Source of the DNA: Halomonas sp. | GTDB lineage: Bacteria > Pseudomonadota > Gammaproteobacteria > Pseudomonadales > Halomonadaceae | Assembly (NCBI RefSeq): GCF_020832045.1 | Contig: NZ_JAFIFK010000012.1 | Location: forward strand, 62,001-126,000 | Direction: 5' to 3' | DNA: 64,000 nt | In this document: positions 57,701-64,000 of the stretch, in pieces | Layout: every line of letters starts with the position of its first letter | Position numbering within the stretch: position 1 is the first letter of the stretch | Translations under genes and position numbers: made by a program | The notes under the pieces: generated by a model | The model's input: only the letters and a program-made list of their open reading frames with translations | Databases searched by the model: none | Told to the model about the DNA's origin: nothing

Positions 57701-58167
57701 AGGCGCCCCTGAGGGCAGGGGTCGAGGTCAGTCTCAATCTGCCGGCGCTGATTCCGGACGACTACCTGCCCGACGTTCAGCAGCGTCTGGTGATGTACAA
57801 GCGAATCAGCAGCGCCGCCGACGCAGCCGAGCTCAAGGAGTTGCAGGTAGAGATGATTGATCGCTTCGGCCTGCTGCCCGCCCCAGTCAAGACCCTGATG
57901 CGTCAGACCCGCCTTCGCCAGCGCGCCGAGCGTCTGGGTATCGTACGCATCGAGGCCGGTAGCGAACGTGGGCGGGTCATCTTCGGGGGGCAGACCGCCG
58001 TCGATCCGCTCATCCTGGTCAAGATGATACAGACAGAGCCGCAACGCTATCGGCTCGACGGCGCCGACACTCTGCGCTTCGAGGAGAAGATGGAGGATGC
58101 CGAGTCGCGCTTCCAGGCCATAGAGCTGCTGCTCGACGCGCTCAACCGCAAGGCCCAGGCCGCCTGA
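54718..58167 (+). CDS. mfd: Transcription-repair coupling factor
   Basis: A 1149-residue DNA translocase that removes stalled RNA polymerase and recruits UvrA. It shows the UvrB-like N-terminal region (VTPDTASAQRLENDL, DWETLPYDSFSPHQD), the RNA-polymerase-interaction domain around 470-530 (PVVHQTHGVGRYRGLERL), the RecG-like motor with Walker A GDVGFGKT (628-635) and DEEH (729-732), and the C-terminal TRCF domain. Length is normal. ATG 54718 follows a 230-base gap shared with the divergent GAPDH gene. Confidence 0.98.
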   Translation: MPKFSLLDPPRPSGVRETLFWQLPPGSASALALAHLADDAPLLVVTPDTASAQRLENDLRFFAGVPVMPFPDWETLPYDSFSPHQDIVSERLRTLRRLQDGEHGIVLVPINTLMQRLPPVAYIAGRVLTLEVGMRLDREGFRESLSRAGYRAVETVYEPGEYALRGALIDLYPMGSESPLRIDLFDDEIDTLRRFDPDTQRSQDKVERVELLPAHEYSLSRSAIACFREGFETLFDVDPRQCPLYVDALKGIPSPGLEQYLPLFFEETATLFEHLSDATRVALLPDVYGAAEHHWQSIESRYENLGVDPTRPLLPPHRAFVPVAEVFAAFKRHPRVELLAAGEHRHSQVAAASALPEVAINARAKQPLSSLQRFLEQHADTRILFVAESRGRREALEEMLTPLHLDLPHADGFDAFCRTGSRLALTEGEISTGLWLEQPDLAVISETELFGDVVRQSRRREKATDMGELAIRHLAELRPGSPVVHQTHGVGRYRGLERLEAGGQAAEFVALEYADGAKLYVPVDNLHLISRYAGADDELAPLHRLGSEQWDKARRKAAEKIRDTAAELLDVYARREAREGFACAEPDQEYSRFAATFAFEETPDQRAAIRAVIEDMTAPRPMDRVVCGDVGFGKTEVAMRAAFLAVHSGRQVVVLVPTTLLARQHYENFRDRFADTAVQIELVSRFTAGKGQAASLERIESGQADIVIGTHKLLSKSMKLPNMGLLIIDEEHRFGVGQKERLKELRAEVDILTLTATPIPRTLNMAMSGIRDLSIIATPPARRLSVKTFVQQRDESIIKEAILREILRGGQVYYLHNEVRTIETAAETIRSLVPEARVAVAHGQLPERALERVMSDFYHKRYNVLVCSTIIETGIDVPSANTIVIERADKFGLAQLHQLRGRVGRSHHQAYAYLLAPPPRAISKDAVKRLEAIGAAEDLGAGFTLASHDMEIRGAGELLGEEQSGQMEAIGYTLYMEMLDRAVAAIRAGKTPNIEAPLRAGVEVSLNLPALIPDDYLPDVQQRLVMYKRISSAADAAELKELQVEMIDRFGLLPAPVKTLMRQTRLRQRAERLGIVRIEAGSERGRVIFGGQTAVDPLILVKMIQTEPQRYRLDGADTLRFEEKMEDAESRFQAIELLLDALNRKAQAA

Positions 58168-58340
58168 ACGACACGGTATCGGTGTGGTAAAGCGCAGCAG
58201 GACTCCCGCTACGTTCGGGAACGCTATACTATGCGTAGGTGTCCAATTCGCAGCCTTGACACGAACCCGGCGCCCCGACTAGGAAGGCGCGTGACTGTCG
58301 CCTATTACCCCGGCGACCTTATGACGAGATCATGACGTAG

Positions 58341-59423
58341 ATGAACAACCCGACACTGGCCAGGCGAATCGGTCTTGGCGCCGCCCTGTTCAGCCTTGCT
58401 GCCTATCTGGCCACGGCAGCCATGGCGCAGGAGAGCGCTACCGAAACCCAGGAGATGCCTCGCGGACACTTCCACCTGCCCGAAGCCGGCAACGTGATCG
58501 GTGAGGCATATACGGTCGTCGTCGAGGAGGGCGAGACTCTTCTCGACATCGGCCGTCGCCATAACGCCGGTTACGATGAAATGCGTATGGCAAACCCCGA
58601 CGTGAGCATCTGGGCACCCCGCCCCGGCACCGAGGTGATCATTCCCGCTCAGCACATCCTGCCGGATACACCTCGTGAAGGCATTATCGTCAACCTTTCC
58701 GAGCTGCGCCTGTACTACTATTCGCGCCCCGGGATCGTCGAGACCTATCCGATCAGCATCGGCAGAGACGGCTTTGCCACGCCAGTGGGTGTGACCCGCA
58801 CCACCGTCAAAGTGAAGGACCCCCACTGGTCGCCGCCCCGCTCCATGCGTGAGGAAGCGGCTGCACGCGGCGAGCCACCGCCCGCCGTGGTACCGCCGGG
58901 CCCGGACAACCCCCTGGGACGTCATGCCATTCTGCTGGGTCTACCGAGCTACCTGATCCATGGCACCAACATGCCAGATGGGGTCGGCATGCGTGCCAGT
59001 CGCGGCTGTATCCGCATGTTCCCGGAAGACATCGAGTCGCTCTATGAGCGCGTCCCCAGCGGCACCCAGGTCAATATCATCGATCAGCCCTTTAAGGTCG
59101 CCTGGTCGGCGGATGGCGTGCTCTATGCTCAGTCCTTCCCGCAAATCGAGGAGAACCAGGGCACCTTCGAGCCGATCATCAATGCCATGGAAGTCCTGGC
59201 CAATGCCTTCGGTGAAGAGCGCCCGCCGGTCGACTACGCCCAGCTGCGCCGGGTAGTGGAAAACCCCGACGGACGCCTGGTCTCACTGTTGAAAGTGGCC
59301 GAGGAGCAGCCTGTCCATCAAGAGCCCAGTCAGCCGGACACTCTGGACAATGGCCTCTTCTCGGAGATCGAACTCGGCCAGCTCTCTGGCCTGTTTACCG
59401 AGCTCGAGGCCTATCGCCGCTGA
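58341..59423 (+). CDS. L,D-transpeptidase (YkuD) with LysM domain
   Basis: A 360-residue periplasmic enzyme. Signal peptide (residues 1-29, cleavage after AMA), LysM peptidoglycan-binding domain at about 56-102, YkuD catalytic domain at about 113-250 with H207 in LIHGTN and nucleophile C223 in ASRGCIRMF, and a C-terminal extension. This plan is that of ErfK/YbiS/YcfS/YnhG enzymes that attach Braun lipoprotein to peptidoglycan. The lipoprotein gene lies immediately downstream in convergent orientation, sharing a terminator. Alternatively it could make 3-3 crosslinks. Confidence 0.93.
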   Translation: MNNPTLARRIGLGAALFSLAAYLATAAMAQESATETQEMPRGHFHLPEAGNVIGEAYTVVVEEGETLLDIGRRHNAGYDEMRMANPDVSIWAPRPGTEVIIPAQHILPDTPREGIIVNLSELRLYYYSRPGIVETYPISIGRDGFATPVGVTRTTVKVKDPHWSPPRSMREEAAARGEPPPAVVPPGPDNPLGRHAILLGLPSYLIHGTNMPDGVGMRASRGCIRMFPEDIESLYERVPSGTQVNIIDQPFKVAWSADGVLYAQSFPQIEENQGTFEPIINAMEVLANAFGEERPPVDYAQLRRVVENPDGRLVSLLKVAEEQPVHQEPSQPDTLDNGLFSEIELGQLSGLFTELEAYRR

Positions 59424-59483
59424 GCCACCGCTTGGCTGCCCTGACGATTCGGTCAGGGCAGCTTCGGCCTTGGATAACGCCAT

Positions 59484-59519
59484 AACGAGAAAACCCCGCC
59501 GAAGCGGGGTTTTCTCGTT
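59484..59519. terminator. Bidirectional rho-independent terminator
   Basis: Perfect 16-bp stem (59484-59499 with 59504-59519) closed by a CGAA tetraloop. The arms contain A-runs on one side and T-runs on the other, so it works in both directions: for the L,D-transpeptidase gene (plus) and the Lpp-like gene (minus). Confidence 0.93.
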
Positions 59520-59561
59520 GCAGACCGCCATCGCCCAAAGGCGATGAGGCACTCAGCAGAA

Positions 59562-59825
59562 TTACTTCTGCATGGAGCGCTGGAACATGCGGTTCATTTC
59601 ATCGCGGTTCTGCTCAGACATCTGCAGGGCCGCCTGGGCGTCACGCTGCGCCTGGTTGGCAGTGTTCTGAGCCTGAGTAGCGATGCTACGAGCTTCTGCA
59701 GCGTCGGCCTGAGCGGCTTCGGCAGTCTGGCGAACTTCGTCCAGAGCAGCGTTGGTCGCACAGCCAGCCAGAATGGCCATGGAAGCAGCAGCGGCGGTCA
59801 GCTTCAGAGTGGTCTTCAGAGTCAT
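59562..59825 (-). CDS. lpp: Lpp/OprI-type murein lipoprotein (alanine-zipper)
   Basis: An 87-residue outer-membrane lipoprotein. Signal peptide with lipobox LAGC (cysteine 22), then an Ala-rich heptad coiled coil (AAQADAAEARSIATQ) that would trimerise, ending S-M-Q-K with a C-terminal lysine (K87). In E. coli the corresponding lysine is joined to diaminopimelate of peptidoglycan by L,D-transpeptidases. The gene is flanked by two such enzymes. ATG 59825 removes eleven unsupported upstream codons. Confidence 0.92.
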   Translation of the reverse strand: MTLKTTLKLTAAAASMAILAGCATNAALDEVRQTAEAAQADAAEARSIATQAQNTANQAQRDAQAALQMSEQNRDEMNRMFQRSMQK

Positions 59826-59962
59826 GATGTTCTCCTTGAGTCTTCCTTGGTACTGCACAGTTTCGTACAGCGGCTTTGGTGATGCCTGTGATCCAGGCTT
59901 TCCTGCTCAATGCAGGATTCTTGCAGCGACTGCTGCCAAGCACAGGAGTCAAACGCTGTTTT

Positions 59963-59971
59963 ATAATACCA
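59963..59971 (-). promoter_or_regulatory. Candidate extended -10 promoter of the lipoprotein gene
   Basis: The minus strand reads TGGTATTAT, a TGn extension plus a near-consensus -10, about 138 bases upstream of the lipoprotein ATG. A clear -35 is missing at the expected distance. Lpp genes are usually highly expressed, so a strong promoter is expected in this 190-base gap. Confidence 0.4.
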
Positions 59972-60017
59972 TACGGCGCTTGTCCATAGCTCGAATTGTC
60001 CCTTGCGTAACTTGAGC

Positions 60018-60632
60018 CTAGCGGATGACGACGCGAGTGCCAATGTCGATCAGCTCGGTAAGCCTTTCAACCTGGGCGTCGGTGACCGCCACGCAACCCT
60101 GAGTCCAGTGATAACTGGCATGAACCTCCGGGTCTGCTCTACCGAGGCCGTGAATGCCGATGAAGCCCCCCAACACGGTTTGCTGCGGCGGATACCCATG
60201 GCGCCGGTAGTAGGCGAAATAATCTGCGTAATCTTGCTCCGTGTAAAGCCCTGTTTCCAACGCCATGCGCGCGTGGGACGGCGTAGGATAGTCAATTCCT
60301 ACGAAGATGTGCCACTGACTCTCCCAATTGAAGCGATTGACGCGAAATTCGCCTTTTGGCGTAACGTTACCGCCATAGGTCCGCATGGTCTCGGCGCCCG
60401 ATCTTCCCAACGAAACGGGAGCGAAGCGCTCTACGAGAAGGTTCCCACGGTAGACGTTCAGGGAGGAGTCTCGATCATCGACGAGTATCCAGACCTCGCT
60501 GTCGTGACGCGGCAGGTGCGCACGCGCAAGCATGGTATCGATCAGATTGGCCTGGGCCTCACGACCCATCACCAGGGTAAAGGGGGCCAGCAGGGCCAAC
60601 TGGCCAAAGCGACGGCGGGAAATGGATCTCAT
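60018..60632 (-). CDS. Second L,D-transpeptidase (YkuD), Tat-type signal
   Basis: A 204-residue exported YkuD enzyme. The N-terminus SRRRFGQLALLAPF is a twin-arginine signal (cleavage near REAQA). The catalytic domain holds H161 in GIHGLGRADP and C180 in WTQGCVAV, and GGNVTPKGEFRV is the usual substrate-side segment. GAGG is 5 bases before ATG 60632; a start six codons earlier is possible. No LysM domain is present, unlike the enzyme at 58341-59423. It lies upstream of the lipoprotein gene on the same strand, so the three genes form an lpp-attachment cluster. Confidence 0.9.
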   Translation of the reverse strand: MRSISRRRFGQLALLAPFTLVMGREAQANLIDTMLARAHLPRHDSEVWILVDDRDSSLNVYRGNLLVERFAPVSLGRSGAETMRTYGGNVTPKGEFRVNRFNWESQWHIFVGIDYPTPSHARMALETGLYTEQDYADYFAYYRRHGYPPQQTVLGGFIGIHGLGRADPEVHASYHWTQGCVAVTDAQVERLTELIDIGTRVVIR

Positions 60633-60810
60633 CGACTCCTCACGGGCCATGTCGGTTCGTTAGCGTCTTATAACGTATCGTGACGCGACTGTCAGTCCAC
60701 TTAACGTAACCGAGCAGTGATCTCGCGGTTCCTGACGTTGATCAATGGTCTTTGCACAGGCTTGCTTCTAGGCTCAAAGTCTAGTTTCCAGGCCATTCAG
60801 GAGCCCTCTC

Positions 60811-63225
60811 ATGCCCACTCGGTCCGACAGCTCACTACCGCCTCGCCACGCGCAGCACATTCCTGTCGGGGATGACCCCGATTTCACTGCCTGGGCAAGA
60901 GGGGTGGGCATGATCAGCCACAGCCCTGTCACTCAGGCCGGCATCGCACGTCTCCTGGAGCGGCATGCGCCGGAGCCTGAGCTCAGGCGCCACTGGCTTG
61001 CCAAGCTGCGAGCGGCAGACCGGCTCGCCAACATGGGCATGTGGCTGGTGGCCCACATGACCTACGCCCTACGGGTGCGACTGGACGGCGAGCCGCTGTC
61101 AGCGGAGGATTTCAAGTCTCATCCTGAGGGCCATACCGGTGGGGCTCTCAACATGGTGCCCGCCTATGTCGGGTATCTTGCTGCCAATAGCATGACCAAA
61201 CTGACCCGAAGCTGGCTCATGGGACAAGGCCACTGCGTAGCCGCCATCGATGCGCTCAACGTGCTTATCGACAACATGGGCCCCGCCCACGCCGAACGCT
61301 ATGCGCTCAGTGACGAGGGCCTGACCCGCTTGGTCAACGACTTCTATCACTGCGGCGTCGATGCCTCCGGGCAGCCGATTTCTCCGCTCGGCAGTCACGT
61401 CAACGCTCATACGGCAGGCGGATTGAGTGAAGGCGGCTATTTGGGCTTTGCCGGCCTTCAGTATGCGCACATGCCTCTTGCGCACCAGCATCTTGTTGCC
61501 TTCCTCAGCGACGGCGCCTTTGAAGAGCAGCGCGGAAGCGACTGGATGCCACGCTGGTGGCGAGCCGAAGATTGCGGACCTGTCGTTCCGGTGATGATCG
61601 CCAACGGCAGGCGTATCGACCAGCGCACGACCATGAGCCAATCGGGTGGCACTCATTGGTTCGAAGAACACCTGATACTCAATGGGTTCGCCCCCTTGAC
61701 CATCGATGGGCGAGATCCTGCCGCTTTCGCCTGGGCGATAATCAGCGCCGAGGACGAGCTCGCCGGGCAGGTGGCGGCATTGCAACAAGGACACGGACGC
61801 TACCCGCTGCGTCTGCCCTACGTCATCGCCGACACTACCAAGGGCTATGGCTTCCCCGGAGCCGGCACCAACGCAGCGCATAACCTTCCCCTTGGCGAGA
61901 ACCCTGCGGAAGACACGACGGCGCGGCGACGTTTCAACGAGGGCGCGGCAGCACTGCATGTATCCGAAACAGAACTTCGCCAGGCGATTGCCGAGCTCAG
62001 CGATCACGCTGCAAGCCAGCGCCCCAAGGAGCGCGACCACGAGCTGGCCGTCGCTGTGACGCCACTGCCGAGCATACCGCAGCCTGAACCCTACCCCTTG
62101 GGCAAGCCGGTCTCGCCAATGGCGGCAGTCGACCAGGCATTCGTGAGGCTGGCGGAGGCCAATCCGGCACTCCGGGTACGCATCGGCAACCCTGACGAGA
62201 TGCGCAGCAACCGTCTCAACCGGACCCTGGACCTGCTGAAGCATCGCGTCACCGATCCCGAACCGGGTGTGGCCGAAGCCCTCAACGGGTCGGTGATCAC
62301 GGCACTCAACGAGGAAGCGGTAGTCAGCGCGGCACTCGCCAACAAGCAGGGTCTGAATCTCGTCGCCTCCTATGAAGCCTTCGCCGTCAAGATGCTCGGG
62401 GCCATGCGTCAGGAGGTCATATTCGCCCGCCACCTACGCGAAGCCGGCCGCGAACCTGGCTGGCTATCGGTGCCCGTCATCGCCAGCTCACATACCTGGG
62501 AGAACGGCAAGAACGAACAATCGCACCAGGATCCGACGCTGTGTGAGGCCTGGCTGGGCGAAATGGATGACGTGGCGCCAACGCTATTTCCGGTGGATGC
62601 CCCCAGCGCAGTGCACGCCTTGCAGCGGCTCTACCTGAGCCGTGGGCGTATCGCCGTCGCAGTGGTGCCGAAAAACCCCGTACCGGTAGCGCTGAGTGAC
62701 GAGCAGGCTGCGCGCGTGTGTGAGGACGGTATTCTCTGTTTACAAGACGCTCCTTCCCCACGGGTGCAGCTTTTCGCGATTGGTGCCTACCAATTGAGCG
62801 AGATGCAGCGGGCGATGGCCAGACTCAGCCAAGCCGGCGTCGCTACCAGCCTGTACGTCATCCTGGAGCCCGGCAAGCTGCGCGAAGCCAGGGACGAGCG
62901 TGAAGCCGCCGCCACTCTGAGCCATTGCCGCCTCAGTCAACTGGTACCGCATACGGATGCCCGCGTCTTCCTGGGCCACTGCCGCCCCGAACCGCTGTGT
63001 GGCGCGTTGAGGCCGCTCGACACCGGACCTCACTCGCGCTTCCTCGGTTACCGCAACCGAGGCGGCACGCTCGACACCTTCGGGATGCTATATGCCAACC
63101 GCGCTACCTGGGCCCATGTGCTGGAAGCGGTCAGTGAAGTGGCCGAGCTCGAACTCGAGACTGTGATGAATGACTCAGAACGCCTGGCGCTCGCCGGGGA
63201 GGGCGACCCGAAGGTACTACGTTGA
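60811..63225 (+). CDS. Phosphoketolase-family ThDP enzyme, divergent
   Basis: An 804-residue protein of phosphoketolase length and plan. Conserved features are HPEGHTGGALNMVPAYVGY near the start, SDGAFEEQRGSDWMPRWW in the ThDP-binding stretch, YVIADTTKGYGFPGAG, and the C-terminal domain ASYEAFAVKMLGAMRQ. Compared with classical xylulose-5-P/fructose-6-P phosphoketolases, the GPGHGGP motif appears as MGQGHCVAAID and GDGEAETGP as SDGAFEEQRG, so activity may be altered; some divergent relatives have been named xylulose-5-phosphate 3-epimerase. Substrate is therefore uncertain. It stands alone, with no carbon-metabolism neighbour. Confidence 0.82.
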   Translation: MPTRSDSSLPPRHAQHIPVGDDPDFTAWARGVGMISHSPVTQAGIARLLERHAPEPELRRHWLAKLRAADRLANMGMWLVAHMTYALRVRLDGEPLSAEDFKSHPEGHTGGALNMVPAYVGYLAANSMTKLTRSWLMGQGHCVAAIDALNVLIDNMGPAHAERYALSDEGLTRLVNDFYHCGVDASGQPISPLGSHVNAHTAGGLSEGGYLGFAGLQYAHMPLAHQHLVAFLSDGAFEEQRGSDWMPRWWRAEDCGPVVPVMIANGRRIDQRTTMSQSGGTHWFEEHLILNGFAPLTIDGRDPAAFAWAIISAEDELAGQVAALQQGHGRYPLRLPYVIADTTKGYGFPGAGTNAAHNLPLGENPAEDTTARRRFNEGAAALHVSETELRQAIAELSDHAASQRPKERDHELAVAVTPLPSIPQPEPYPLGKPVSPMAAVDQAFVRLAEANPALRVRIGNPDEMRSNRLNRTLDLLKHRVTDPEPGVAEALNGSVITALNEEAVVSAALANKQGLNLVASYEAFAVKMLGAMRQEVIFARHLREAGREPGWLSVPVIASSHTWENGKNEQSHQDPTLCEAWLGEMDDVAPTLFPVDAPSAVHALQRLYLSRGRIAVAVVPKNPVPVALSDEQAARVCEDGILCLQDAPSPRVQLFAIGAYQLSEMQRAMARLSQAGVATSLYVILEPGKLREARDEREAAATLSHCRLSQLVPHTDARVFLGHCRPEPLCGALRPLDTGPHSRFLGYRNRGGTLDTFGMLYANRATWAHVLEAVSEVAELELETVMNDSERLALAGEGDPKVLR

Positions 63226-63239
63226 GCAGGGCGTGAGCG

Positions 63240-63464
63240 TCATGCTGACAGAATCGCCCCCATGCGGAGCACTTCGCTCAGGCTGGTGGTGCCCGACTCG
63301 ACCTTGGCCAGGCCATAGGCCTGCATCGAAGACACGCCTCGCTCGAGCAGATGGCGGCGTAGTTCGGCTTCGTCGGCATGACGCAAGATGCGCGCATGGT
63401 CCTCAGGCGTCAGACTGCCTTCACCCGAAGGGACAGCGCATTTGCATTTTGCGGTGCCTGCTCG
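63240..63464 (-). pseudogene. Remnant of a GspE/PilB-type secretion ATPase C-terminus
   Basis: In one minus-strand frame the peptide LTPEDHARILRHADEAEL, then SSMQAYGLAKVESGTTSLSE and VLRM resembles the last 50 residues of type II/IV secretion ATPases, whose C-terminus reads D-G-L-x-K-V-x-x-G-x-T-S-L-E-E-V-L-R. The frame has a stop just upstream (TAG) and no start, and a different frame (63410-63619) carries an unrelated short peptide ending VKAV. No secretion gene is nearby, so this is most likely a frameshifted fragment. It lies 15 bases from the phosphoketolase stop. Confidence 0.55.
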
Positions 63465-63612
63465 CTATCGAGCAGTTGCTGTAACGCCGGCAACAAGCGG
63501 TGGCGATCGACTTCCTCGGGCACGGTCGAGTCCTTTCTGATGGGCCGAGGAAAGGCCCTCATGAGGCCTGATGCAGACAGTCTAGTCCAGGTGTGCTTGC
63601 GCCCGGGGCACA

Positions 63613-63656
63613 CAGACATGCGCCCCGGCAGTGGTAACTGCCGGGGCGCATGTCTG
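63613..63656. terminator. Very strong perfect hairpin
   Basis: 20-bp perfect stem (63613-63632 with 63637-63656) and a GGTA loop. It lies 25 bases after the stop of the minus-strand gene at the window edge and about 390 bases after phosphoketolase. No T-tract follows, but the stem alone is stable enough to stop transcription or protect mRNA ends. Confidence 0.75.
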
Positions 63657-63680
63657 GTTCTGGTGCGATGATCGCCAAGC

Positions 63681-64000
63681 TCAGGCGCGGTTACTCACGG
63701 TGAAGATGCTCTGCAACTTGTGTTTCTTGCCGTAGATATGCACCGTGGTCTCGTCGAAAGGAAAACCATCGCGATACGGGCTGGCATTGTTGAACCTGGG
63801 CTTGTGAGCGTTGATCATTGCCGCCGTAAGTCGCTCACGGTTGGCATGTCCCACCAGCCCCACGGCATACCAGAGCTCCTCCCCTGGCTGCAAAAAGGCC
63901 TGCCACTTGTCGTGATCTTCGTGCTGCTCGAGGCCGTAGCGTGCGCTGCGATGCTCACCGACATAGAGCAATTCCTGCACGTCCATCTCATCGGTTTCCG
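63681..64000 (-). CDS. Uncharacterised protein, GIY-YIG-like features, cut by window edge
   Basis: The frame is open to the end of the window, so the N-terminus may lie outside; an ATG at 63986 gives 101 residues and is one possible start. The peptide has ELLYVGEHRSARYGLEQHED and LVGHANRERLTAAMINAHKP, an arrangement reminiscent of GIY-YIG nuclease folds (a Y-V-G strand followed by an Arg-rich helix and a late N/H-K-P-x-F-N), but the signature is incomplete. Function is unknown. Confidence 0.5.
   Translation of the reverse strand, partial: ETDEMDVQELLYVGEHRSARYGLEQHEDHDKWQAFLQPGEELWYAVGLVGHANRERLTAAMINAHKPRFNNASPYRDGFPFDETTVHIYGKKHKLQSIFTVSNRA

Noticed and set aside
63410-63619. 69-codon minus-strand frame near the window end
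   Set aside because: Most of it precedes any likely start; the short remainder has no recognisable domain and overlaps the GspE-like remnant in another frame.

Overview
This window looks like chromosomal DNA of a high-GC gammaproteobacterium, most likely a Halomonas-type member of the Halomonadaceae. That placement is an inference from gene content: the ybeL/leuS-lptE-holA block, a complete Na+-translocating NADH:quinone reductase operon with nqrM, sthA, an Lpp/OprI-type alanine-zipper lipoprotein, and a PA2779/PA2778-type gene pair. I see no rRNA, tRNA, insertion sequence or CRISPR array.

Layout. (1) 1-8.6 kb is core DNA: the end of a LysR-type regulator, a multi-pass membrane protein, ybeL, leuS, lptE, holA, a small membrane protein followed by a C39-like lipoprotein, and a DUF488 protein. 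(2) 8.7-43.4 kb is one large surface-polysaccharide island, mostly on the minus strand. Its low-GC left part holds a PhyH-type oxygenase, an acetyltransferase, a WbqC protein, a 51-residue zinc-ribbon protein, an O-antigen ligase/polymerase-like protein and a WbuB-like glycosyltransferase. Next come the UDP-L-FucNAc genes (capE, capF, wecB/capG), two more glycosyltransferases, an EpsG-like polymerase, a Wzx flippase, a VioA-like aminotransferase with rmlA and rmlB, and the tyrosine autokinase wzc. The right part carries another glycosyltransferase, galE, a Tat-exported beta-helix protein, a UDP-sugar reductase, a second ligase-like protein, the initiating phosphoglycosyltransferase, wzb, wza, a WbpM-type dehydratase and two paralogous ATP-grasp genes facing each other. 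(3) 44-64 kb is core DNA again: sthA, nqrM, an apbE-like gene, nqrFEDCBA, a GAPDH, mfd, two L,D-transpeptidases flanking an Lpp-type lipoprotein, a divergent phosphoketolase, a broken GspE-like remnant and one gene cut by the window edge.

How it fits together. The island encodes a Wzx/Wzy-dependent capsule or exopolysaccharide: nucleotide sugars (UDP-L-FucNAc, probably UDP-QuiNAc or UDP-D-FucNAc, a dTDP-4-amino-4,6-dideoxyhexose, UDP-Gal), an initiating transferase, glycosyltransferases, flippase, polymerase and the Wza-Wzb-Wzc export machinery. Two exact copies of the 12-base ops element bound by RfaH-type antiterminators lie on the minus strand, ahead of wzc and ahead of the glycosyltransferase at 28.7-29.9 kb. 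They predict processive-antitermination control of the roughly 18-kb downstream transcription unit.

Most noteworthy: the ops pair; 15 consecutive G-triplets in a telomere-like GGGAT/GGGATA repeat between polysaccharide genes; the unlisted zinc-ribbon mini-gene; the ATP-grasp pair; an apbE homologue in the NQR locus that seems to have lost its catalytic motifs; and the Lpp gene bracketed by two L,D-transpeptidases.
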